From: JAAXKN01 sp050259615
GTDB lineage: Bacteria; Bacteroidota; Ignavibacteria; Ignavibacteriales; SURF-24
Length of the DNA: 64,000 nt
Assembly (NCBI GenBank): GCA_050259615.1
Contig: JBLNAZ010000082.1
Location: 23,858-87,857, forward strand
Direction: 5' to 3'
The notes below the pieces were generated by a model, which saw only the letters and a program-made list of their open reading frames with translations, was not told where the DNA came from and searched no databases. Position 1 is the stretch's first letter, and each line of letters starts with the position of its first letter. Positions 35,174-42,634 of this stretch are shown here, in pieces. The position numbers were made by a program, and so were the translations under genes.

Positions 35174-36394
35174 CTATTTAGTATTATGGCAGTAGCCGCA
35201 GAATCCTACTCCGGCAGGGGAGTTAGGTGAGGCACTGGTATGGCAATTATAGCAAAGCGAGGCCTGTGTGTCATGCCAGTCGCCGTGTGTATCGTGCATA
35301 TAGTTAGAAGCATGTGTCTTCGGATTGGTACCCTTAATACCATCTGGATCAGTATGGCACCTTAAGCATGCTGGATCTCCGCCCTGTACGTCGTGGCATG
35401 AAGCGCAGCTTTCAATGTCGCGCTTGGCATCAACGGCATGCAGGCCGCCGCCTGAACCGACTGCAGCAGTTATAAAGTTAGGCTGTCTGTGTGAAGAAGG
35501 CATAACTCCCGGTATTGAAAAGTCACGCTGCCCGGCATTCTGATGGCATTCAGCGCAGAAGGTTTCAATCTGATGGCAGGTCTGGCATTCCATTGTGCCG
35601 CCTTTAAGATCAATTCCGTGATTATACACATAATTCAGGTCGTGAACACGTGTAATCTGCTGCTTCTGAGCCTTGCTGTCAAAAGAGTTGACCGGAGTAT
35701 AAGGAGCATAGGCATTTGCTGGAGTGTTCTTTTCTGTCAGCATGTTGTTTCCTACGTGGCACTCCTGGCAGGAAGTGTTATCGTGGCACATGGCGCAGTT
35801 TGCATCTGCCTGCAGTGCATCAAACTTATGCGTCTTTTTGAAGTTTCCTGTCTGGTGGCTTACAGGTCTTAGATCAGCCGTCGACTGGTGGCAGACGTCG
35901 CATTCGTTTGTAGCAATGTCTTTGTTATTGTTGTGGCATGTGTTGCAAAGACTCATCGGGGGATAGGGTTCAGGTGTAGCCTGAAATCCGTATTCAACCT
36001 GGTCGATGCCTTTGTGGCAGCCCAGGCACTCGAGCTTCTGCTCTGAAATATGGAACTTGTGATTAAAATTGAGCCCTGATTTTCTGTACTGCAGAGGCTC
36101 AAAGTTCTCATCGAAATGGCACATCTTGCAGTTGTTAGTATCTTCCACGTCGTGACAGGCGCCGCAATTCTCGTGATTGGGATATAAATCCTTTCCGATT
36201 TCTGTGCTTTCGGCAGCTTTGGAATGGCATCCCTGACAGTCTGTCACTTCAGCATGAAGTTTGTGAGAAAATTTTATAATCTTCTCATTGCCGGTTCCTT
36301 TCGGAGCAGCCTCCTGCCCGGATGTGAAGGCATTAAATGCCAGAAATCCGGTAACGGCTAATGTCAGTATTAAATAAATGTATTTTGGTTTCAT
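35174..36394 (-). CDS. 14-haem c-type cytochrome
   Basis: The 406-residue protein has an N-terminal signal or anchor segment (about 5-25) and fourteen CxxCH motifs spread along the chain (from CQGCH near residue 54 to CGYCH at the C-terminus). Many extra histidines (for example KFSHKLHAE, FNHKFHISE) can serve as sixth ligands. It is a periplasmic or surface electron-wire protein. It starts one base after the barrel gene stop, so the two are coupled, and is followed by the haem lipoprotein. No catalytic domain was seen. Confidence 0.9.
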   Translation of the reverse strand: MKPKYIYLILTLAVTGFLAFNAFTSGQEAAPKGTGNEKIIKFSHKLHAEVTDCQGCHSKAAESTEIGKDLYPNHENCGACHDVEDTNNCKMCHFDENFEPLQYRKSGLNFNHKFHISEQKLECLGCHKGIDQVEYGFQATPEPYPPMSLCNTCHNNNKDIATNECDVCHQSTADLRPVSHQTGNFKKTHKFDALQADANCAMCHDNTSCQECHVGNNMLTEKNTPANAYAPYTPVNSFDSKAQKQQITRVHDLNYVYNHGIDLKGGTMECQTCHQIETFCAECHQNAGQRDFSIPGVMPSSHRQPNFITAAVGSGGGLHAVDAKRDIESCASCHDVQGGDPACLRCHTDPDGIKGTNPKTHASNYMHDTHGDWHDTQASLCYNCHTSASPNSPAGVGFCGYCHNTK

Positions 36395-36395
36395 A

Positions 36396-37679
36396 TCAAA
36401 TCAGCTTTAAGTTAGTGTTAAACCAATAGTTAATTTTGAAGAAAAGCCTGAGATCGTCTTTGTAAATACGGTTGTTCAGGTACTGTCCCTGGAGGTCAAA
36501 AGAAAGCGCCTTCCACGGGCGCAGGTTGAATCCTGCCAGGACCGAGGTCAGGTTGTTCTTCGGATCATCCTTAGAAAGTTTGTATGAAGTATATGCCAGG
36601 CCTAATGACGGGGTAAGGAATCCGTCCATCATTGTATAGGCGCCGTATAAAGAAACTGCGTCCATCTCACCTGCATAGCCTAAATTCTTGCGGTAGCTGA
36701 GGCTGGCGTAATTGGTGTTCACACCGACAGTGATTCTCTGCGAATTGTCATCTTTATAGGTAACGTTTGCAAACTTTCCGAAAACTGTATACTGATTAAA
36801 GAACCTGTAATCCAATCCGCCCTCGATTTCCTGAGTATTTCCGAAATCGAAAACAGAGAAAATTGAGTTATATCTGACCCTTGGTTCTCTATAGTTGTAA
36901 TATAAATCAACTCCAAGATTTTCAATCTGTTCGTATCTTCCTGAAACTTCAAACTTCGAAGTCGTCTTGTAGTTCAGGTCGTAGTCATACCTGGTGTCGA
37001 GGCTGAACATATTCTCCTGGCGGTAGGATACATCAGCTGAAGCAAATTTGTACTGATTTGAATTGTTTTCAATCAGTACCTGCATCGGATTCATGTTGGC
37101 ATCGAAACGTGTGGCATAATAATCCAGAGGCTTGAAGTTCTTGTTTATATAACTTAAACCGATCTGAGTATTCTTAATAAAATTAGCGGTGAATTTGCCG
37201 CCAAGTATATAGTCGTCTTTCCAGTTCTTCGTGGTTTCAAACTTCTGATACGCAGGAGTATTTCCCCCGTAATATCCCGAAAGCTTAAAGCCGCTGTATC
37301 TTAAATCCATGTCAACGCCGTCGAATACGCCGCCGCCGGCAATTGAGTTGAATATCGGCTGGCGTCCAATCTTTATAGTAGCAATATCAAATAAGTTTCT
37401 TCCTTCCAGATATAAATTATAAAGCCTGAATCTCGGGTCATAATCCTGTTTCTTTGAAAGATCGGATTCGAGATTCATGTAAGAGCGTATAGAAAACTGT
37501 CCTTTGTTGATATTCAAATTGAGCATTTGATATGAGCGGACATTAGTATTAGAAACATCGGTTGTGTCGAATCGCTCAAACGTATAAATGGAAGACGAAA
37601 GTCTTCCATTTATATTTTGTGCAGAAATCAAAACAGGCAAACCGAGAAGCAATATACAGAATGATATAAATTTATTCAT
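36396..37679 (-). CDS. Outer-membrane beta-barrel protein of the cytochrome operon
   Basis: The 427-residue protein has a signal peptide (1-20, ending LISAQ). Alternating amphipathic beta strands fill the whole length (for example FSIRSYMNLESD, FKLSGYYGGNT, YRFFNQYTVFGKFANVTYK) and end in an aromatic-containing final strand. It contains no CxxCH. It is encoded between tetrahaem and 14-haem cytochromes, so it may be the porin of an outer-membrane electron conduit, functionally like MtrB/PioB, though no sequence kinship to those is evident. GGGAAGG precedes the ATG. Confidence 0.8.
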   Translation of the reverse strand: MNKFISFCILLLGLPVLISAQNINGRLSSSIYTFERFDTTDVSNTNVRSYQMLNLNINKGQFSIRSYMNLESDLSKKQDYDPRFRLYNLYLEGRNLFDIATIKIGRQPIFNSIAGGGVFDGVDMDLRYSGFKLSGYYGGNTPAYQKFETTKNWKDDYILGGKFTANFIKNTQIGLSYINKNFKPLDYYATRFDANMNPMQVLIENNSNQYKFASADVSYRQENMFSLDTRYDYDLNYKTTSKFEVSGRYEQIENLGVDLYYNYREPRVRYNSIFSVFDFGNTQEIEGGLDYRFFNQYTVFGKFANVTYKDDNSQRITVGVNTNYASLSYRKNLGYAGEMDAVSLYGAYTMMDGFLTPSLGLAYTSYKLSKDDPKNNLTSVLAGFNLRPWKALSFDLQGQYLNNRIYKDDLRLFFKINYWFNTNLKLI

Positions 37680-37695
37680 TGCCTTCCCATTTAAA

Positions 37696-38262
37696 TTATT
37701 TAGTTTCTTTTGGAACCATGTGACTTATTTTCGCCCAGAATTTGTCATATTCAAAGCCTGTGAACGTCGGGCTCTTTGAGTTATGGCAGCCTGTGCAGAA
37801 TTTTTCCTTGTCCTTGTGAACTACCAGGCCTTTTGCCATGGCTTCTTCCTGATTCTTCATTACCTTCTGGTATTCCGAACCGGCGCCGTGGCAGGTTTCG
37901 CACTGAACGCCGTCTTCAACTTTGAATTTGGCACCCTTTAAAGAAGCATCAACATCGTATCCGCTTGCATGGCACTGAAGGCATTCTTTTGTCTCGGCAG
38001 CTTTAGTGGTAAAGCCCTTTTCTTTTGCTATCTTATCGGCTTTTTCTGTCTGAAGAGTTTTATAAGCTTCTGCGTGTTTTGAGCTCTGCCATATTGATAA
38101 CTGTTTGCCCTGCTTTTCTGTCTTGTGGCACATACCGCACTTTTCCACACCAACGTATCCAAATTTCTTTGCGCTGGTGTCCTTGTCCTGGGCATTTGCA
38201 GTAACTGCAAACAGGCCTATCGATCCCAGAAGGACTGTACCAGCTAATAGTCTGTGTAACAT
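37696..38262 (-). CDS. Tetrahaem cytochrome c554-family protein
   Basis: The 188-residue secreted protein (signal peptide ending TANAQ) has four CxxCH motifs: CGMCH, CLQCH, CETCH and CTGCH. The YVGVEKCGMCHK start and SIWQSSKHAEAYKTL segment match the cytochrome c554 family. It is expected to carry electrons in the periplasm. The ATG at 38262 is used because GGAGG lies 5 bases upstream; the in-frame TTG at 38274 would overlap that site. It is the first gene of the four-gene cytochrome operon. Confidence 0.88.
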   Translation of the reverse strand: MLHRLLAGTVLLGSIGLFAVTANAQDKDTSAKKFGYVGVEKCGMCHKTEKQGKQLSIWQSSKHAEAYKTLQTEKADKIAKEKGFTTKAAETKECLQCHASGYDVDASLKGAKFKVEDGVQCETCHGAGSEYQKVMKNQEEAMAKGLVVHKDKEKFCTGCHNSKSPTFTGFEYDKFWAKISHMVPKETK

Positions 38263-38573
38263 TATAACCTCCAATTAATTAATGATGAGCATATATGATT
38301 TATTTAGTGTTCCCCAATTATGTCACAGATGAGTCAAATCGTAAAAAAATGAGCTACAATATATTCAAATAACGGTTAAAGAAGCAATAAAATGATAATG
38401 GAATCCTTAAATATTATTATCAAATTTCAGAACAAAATATAGTGGAAATTCTTTGCATAATAGCAATACAGGCGATAGAAGATCGCCTGTATTTTGGAAT
38501 GTTTTATATTTAAAAAGAACATATGTATTAAAAGCTTCAGCACCTGGGGGGGAGGGAGGCTGAAAACTTTAAC
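38263..38573. other. Intergenic region with hairpin between the two cytochrome transcripts
   Basis: It contains the perfect 12-bp inverted repeat AATACAGGCGAT/ATCGCCTGTATT (38465-38493, 5-base loop), which should terminate the membrane cytochrome transcript. The AT-rich remainder (38280-38460) must hold the promoter of the c554 operon. A run of eight G residues lies near 38547. No gene is visible. Confidence 0.5.
38465..38495 (-). terminator. Probable terminator downstream of the membrane multihaem cytochrome gene
   Basis: A perfect 12-bp stem with loop AGAAG. The T-run is short on either strand, so termination may be partial. Confidence 0.55.
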
Positions 38574-41201
38574 TTATTTTACACTTTCCGGCTCGCTTTC
38601 CTGAATGTTGGCGAGTTCTTCGTTTCTTATTCTTTCAAGTTCACGCGGATGTTCACTTTCCATTTCTTCCTCTGTCAGGGTTCCCTTGATAAAGGCCTTG
38701 TTTAAAGGATAGACCTCAGGGTTGAAGATGATGTAGTAAAAATGCCATACTACAATTGCAAGTGTTGCAAGCCATGCTTCATAAAGGTGAACAAGGGTTG
38801 CAATGTCAAGCAGGAACTTTGGCGCAATTTTAAGGAAATAAGTGTTGAACATGAGCAGTGCTCCTGTTGCGCTCATTACAATTACGCCCCAGACGAGAGC
38901 CCAGTATTCGGCTTTCTCCATATATGAGAAGCGTCCGAAGAATGGTTTCTCTTTGCTTATTCCTAAAAGGAACTTCACGTTAATCAAAACATCCTTTGCA
39001 TCCTGGAGATTCGGCAGCATGTCCATGAACATGCGTCTGCCTCTTCTTGTGAATGCAAGGTAATATGTGTGATACAAAGAGACGGATACCATTGCAATAC
39101 CGAAGAAACGGTGCGTGAGGCTTCTGATCTCAAAGGCGTTTTCACCTAAAATTGTTCTTACTACAGTTGCCCACCAGCTTTCAGGATATTTCAGGGCAAA
39201 TCCTGAGAATACCAGAGTAATAAAGCTTGTAAGCATGATAAAGTGCTGAATGCGCTCGTTTACGCTCATTCTTAAGTAAACCTTACCTTCTTTTTTCAGC
39301 TTTTCAATTTCTTTGTGGTGTTTTTTCTTTTCCTGGCGTTTCCTGATAAGATCCAGAATGTTGTGAACGAGCATTCCTCCAATGATCACAATGATCATGA
39401 CCAGGTAGCCCTTTGAAAGCCAGAAGAGGATAGGGGATTCACTTTCTGTACCTTTCAGGTGAACCTGCTTGAATTCAGCAGTCAGGTTTGCGCCGGGATG
39501 GCACTTTCCGCATGTTTCAGAAAGATTTTTATCATTAATATTTGAAGTAGGATCACTGCTCGGCTTTATATTGTGTGAGCCGTGGCAGCTTGAACAGTCG
39601 GCAGCATACTTTGATCCGCCCCGAACGGCAAGCCCATGGTAGCTATCCATATAGCTTGAAGCCTGTGCTGTGGGAAGGCCGAACTTCTTATTAAGCTTAA
39701 CGTCTCCGTGGCAGCTTGAGCAGAGAATAACAACCTGCTTACCGTGGTTAACCTTGCTTAAGGGATTATCCTTGTCGAATATCTGGTGGTTACCGTGGCA
39801 GTTAATGCAAGTAGGGGCTTCCTTAACGCCTTTGCTGACAGCCACTCCGTGCACGCTCTGGTTATAAACGCTTGCAATTGAAGCGTGGCATTCAGGGCTG
39901 CTTCCGCAGTTTTTGGCAATGTTCATCTTGTTGGTTTTTGAACTAGCCATTGATGCATTCTGCATCAGGTGGCCGCCATGGCAGTTGGAGCATGTAGGCG
40001 CCTTGTCGTTACCGTTTTTAAGAGCGATATAGTGAGCTGACTTTTCATATGCCATAACGTCAGTTGAAGGTCTTCCTGTCAGTTTAACAACTTCGGGATT
40101 CTTAACGTGGCAGTTGTAGCATACGTCCTTTTCAGTTACTTTGCCCAGCTTGTTGTCCTTATCCTGAATTGAGTGGATGGTATGTTCACCATGGCAGTCA
40201 ACGCAGCTTGGTGCAACAGCAAGACCCTTTGCAAAAGCCATTCCGTGAGCCGACTTTTTATAATCTTTCAGTATATCGGCATGGCACTTTCCGCACGTGC
40301 TAGGAATATTCTCGCGCGATGTAAGTGCTTTTGAAGCATTCGTTCCCATGATCATATGATCGCCGTGGCAATCGATGCATGTGGCAGCTTCCTTGCCTTT
40401 AGTACCCTTGGAGTGAATGCTTGTTACGTAGTTCTTAACAAAACCGACTAACTCTGTTTTGCCTGCAGAAGCGAACTTTGAGGTGTTCAGGTGGCATTTA
40501 AGGCACGCCTGTGAAGAAATTGAGTATTTGCTGTTATAAACTTCGTGAGCACCGTGGCAGCTGACACAGCCCGGAGTATTGGAATCTTTAGCCAGCTTGT
40601 GAATGCTCTTTGCAAATTCTCCCTGAATCTGCTGATGACAGGTTGCACACAGCTTCTCTTCGCTGTTTTTATCGAATTTTGCAGCCTGGATCTGGTGCGC
40701 CGACTTGTTATGGCAGTCGGTACAGATTGGAGCCTTTGTTTTGGCTAAGAATTTCTGGTAATGAACGCTTTTTTTGTAAGAGGCAACAGAAGCAGATTTA
40801 TGACATTTAATGCACAAATCCGCTTCTGATTTTTTTACACTTGCAGCGCTCGTTATCTGATGTTTTGTATGGCAGCTGTAGCATTCAACATTTTTCTGGG
40901 CGTGAATGCTTTTAGAAAAGACCTGAGTATCGTGGCATTGTGCACAATCAACTTTCGCAATGTCCTTGCCTTCTTTATGAGGAATATTATCAGCATCAAA
41001 GCCGGCATGGCAGTCGGTACATTCAATATCAGCGTGAACGGATTTCTTAAAACCATCGTTGTCAACATAAAGAGAAACTGCTTTCCCGTTTCTCTCTGTT
41101 GTTAATTCTTTATCGCTATGGCAGTCAATACATGGAGTTTTTGTCTGAGCCACGGCAAAGGAACTGGATAGGGCAAGGAACAGAGCTAGAAAAAGCCTCA
41201 T
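38574..41201 (-). CDS. Inner-membrane fusion of multihaem cytochrome c with a b-type cytochrome (CbcL-like)
   Basis: The 875-residue protein has a signal peptide, then a periplasmic region to about residue 570 with eighteen CxxCH motifs and one further CX5CH (CGSSPECH). About five transmembrane helices follow (roughly 591-617, 650-673, 695-717, 766-790, 801-827). Histidines suited to two b haems occur in RIQHF, LTHRFFG, SLYHTYY, LVHLYEAW and VWHFYY. The membrane part resembles the formate dehydrogenase gamma/HydC-type quinol-reacting cytochrome b. Geobacter CbcL has the same plan with fewer haems. It should take electrons from menaquinol to periplasmic cytochromes. The ATG at 41201 has CAGGAG upstream; an extension to 41324 is not a signal peptide. 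Confidence 0.88.
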   Translation of the reverse strand: MRLFLALFLALSSSFAVAQTKTPCIDCHSDKELTTERNGKAVSLYVDNDGFKKSVHADIECTDCHAGFDADNIPHKEGKDIAKVDCAQCHDTQVFSKSIHAQKNVECYSCHTKHQITSAASVKKSEADLCIKCHKSASVASYKKSVHYQKFLAKTKAPICTDCHNKSAHQIQAAKFDKNSEEKLCATCHQQIQGEFAKSIHKLAKDSNTPGCVSCHGAHEVYNSKYSISSQACLKCHLNTSKFASAGKTELVGFVKNYVTSIHSKGTKGKEAATCIDCHGDHMIMGTNASKALTSRENIPSTCGKCHADILKDYKKSAHGMAFAKGLAVAPSCVDCHGEHTIHSIQDKDNKLGKVTEKDVCYNCHVKNPEVVKLTGRPSTDVMAYEKSAHYIALKNGNDKAPTCSNCHGGHLMQNASMASSKTNKMNIAKNCGSSPECHASIASVYNQSVHGVAVSKGVKEAPTCINCHGNHQIFDKDNPLSKVNHGKQVVILCSSCHGDVKLNKKFGLPTAQASSYMDSYHGLAVRGGSKYAADCSSCHGSHNIKPSSDPTSNINDKNLSETCGKCHPGANLTAEFKQVHLKGTESESPILFWLSKGYLVMIIVIIGGMLVHNILDLIRKRQEKKKHHKEIEKLKKEGKVYLRMSVNERIQHFIMLTSFITLVFSGFALKYPESWWATVVRTILGENAFEIRSLTHRFFGIAMVSVSLYHTYYLAFTRRGRRMFMDMLPNLQDAKDVLINVKFLLGISKEKPFFGRFSYMEKAEYWALVWGVIVMSATGALLMFNTYFLKIAPKFLLDIATLVHLYEAWLATLAIVVWHFYYIIFNPEVYPLNKAFIKGTLTEEEMESEHPRELERIRNEELANIQESEPESVK

Positions 41202-41224
41202 AAGTAACCACTCCTGAAAAGGGA

Positions 41225-41653
41225 TTATTTGTTTTTGTTCAATGTCTCGGCATATTTTTCTGCTACCTCCTGTACTGATTTGCTTGAAACCAACTGATAA
41301 ATCCTGTCCCTGACCTGAGCCCATTCTTCATGTAAAGGGCATGGGTTTTCTTCTGAGCATTCCTTGAGCCCTGTAACGCATTTAAGGTTAATAACAGGCC
41401 CTTCAACTCTTTCAACAATTTCAAGGATAGAACTTTTCATAGCTAAATCAGTAATCTGGAATCCGCCGCCTCTTCCCTTAAAAGAATCGACGTAACCATA
41501 TTTTGCCATTCTCTGCAGAATTTTTGCCAGATAATGTGCCGGAATGTCCTCGCTTTTGGCTATTTCCGAAGACATAATCAGACTTTCTTTAGGCTGCCTG
41601 GCTAGAAAAAGAATAGCACGGATAGCATACTCACCCGTTTTTGTGTAAATCAT
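41225..41653 (-). CDS. Rrf2 family transcriptional regulator
   Basis: The 142-residue protein has the Rrf2 winged-helix start MIYTKTGEYAIRAILFLA, the recognition region IPAHYLAKILQRMAKYGYV with GRGGGF, and three cysteines arranged CVTGLKECSEENPC. This matches the Fe-S cluster ligands of IscR/NsrR-type members. It probably senses redox, NO or Fe-S status. It sits 23 bases upstream of the membrane cytochrome gene on the same strand, so it is probably co-transcribed and may control the cytochrome locus. Confidence 0.9.
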   Translation of the reverse strand: MIYTKTGEYAIRAILFLARQPKESLIMSSEIAKSEDIPAHYLAKILQRMAKYGYVDSFKGRGGGFQITDLAMKSSILEIVERVEGPVINLKCVTGLKECSEENPCPLHEEWAQVRDRIYQLVSSKSVQEVAEKYAETLNKNK

Positions 41654-41716
41654 AAAGTTTCCCCAAATTTTTGAATGATAAATGAGTGGTTAAAATAGAT
41701 CTCAATGTCCGGAATA

Positions 41717-41745
41717 AAATTAGATATAAAAATACATTTTGTCAA
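41717..41745 (-). promoter_or_regulatory. Candidate promoter for the Rrf2-cytochrome transcript
   Basis: On the minus strand TTGACA (41745-41740), a 17-base spacer and TAATTT (41722-41717). The -10 is weak. Confidence 0.35.
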
Positions 41746-41911
41746 CTTTCTCATTTCATTATTTCAAAGAATCGGAGAAACTAACTGCATGCAACAATAA
41801 TTATACCATGGGGCTTATTTTGGAAAATGTTGAAATTATTTACTTTTGCGTGAAATTATTCCTAAAAATGATAAGAATATTTTCTCAAATGCCTATAAAT
41901 TCAACATTTAA

Positions 41912-42535
41912 CTAAAGGTAGATATATTCGTTTTTATCCAGTATTTGAACTTTTCCGCTGAGTGTTTCGTTGAAGAAGTTAATTAAGCGGGGCAGGCCGA
42001 TGGGCGTCACCAGGCATTCAAGGCTTACTTTATCCTCGTAGTAAGTGTTAAGTATTTTTGAGGTTACTTTCGACAAAGCATGGTGAACATGGCTGATTAG
42101 CTGGAAATCGGACGTAATGAGTATCTTTTTATAGCACGTTTTTTTAATAACCTGGGCATTTTCAAGGGCTGTAAAAGCAGAGTTGTAGTAAGCTTTACCT
42201 AAAGGACCTACCCCGAGCTTTGTGCCTCCGAAATACCGGATGCTTACGACGATGAGGTTATTAAGCGAAAAATGCTGTATAGCGTTCAGAATTCTTATTC
42301 CGGCGGTGCCTGTGGGTTCCCCGGCATCGGAATATTTGGTTTCGCTGTTTGCAAGGCTGTAAGCATAGCAGTGGTGCGTGGCATCGTAATATTTCTTCCG
42401 GGTGGCCTCAAGATGTGCCATGGCTTCATCCTCACTGCCTGCAGGATAGCATTGTCCTATAAAAAGGGAGCCTTTTTCTTTGAATTTCGACTCTGAAAAC
42501 TCTTTTATTGTTAAGAATTCTTCAGGGAACTGCAT
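41912..42535 (-). CDS. YigZ/IMPACT family protein
   Basis: The 207-residue protein has the UPF0029/IMPACT signature DAGEPTGTAGIRIL and VVSIRYFGGTKLGVGPL, followed by the smaller C-terminal domain. Length and layout match bacterial YigZ. Its biochemical role is not settled; a regulatory role around translation is proposed for eukaryotic relatives. It is a single gene divergent from uvrA. Confidence 0.9.
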   Translation of the reverse strand: MQFPEEFLTIKEFSESKFKEKGSLFIGQCYPAGSEDEAMAHLEATRKKYYDATHHCYAYSLANSETKYSDAGEPTGTAGIRILNAIQHFSLNNLIVVSIRYFGGTKLGVGPLGKAYYNSAFTALENAQVIKKTCYKKILITSDFQLISHVHHALSKVTSKILNTYYEDKVSLECLVTPIGLPRLINFFNETLSGKVQILDKNEYIYL

Positions 42536-42634
42536 CGTTTGTACCTGATTTATGCACTAAATAAATTTGATTTTCAATAAAGCGATACTTAATATAACAT
42601 TTTAAATTAAAAAATTTGAACCAAAGAATAGAAA

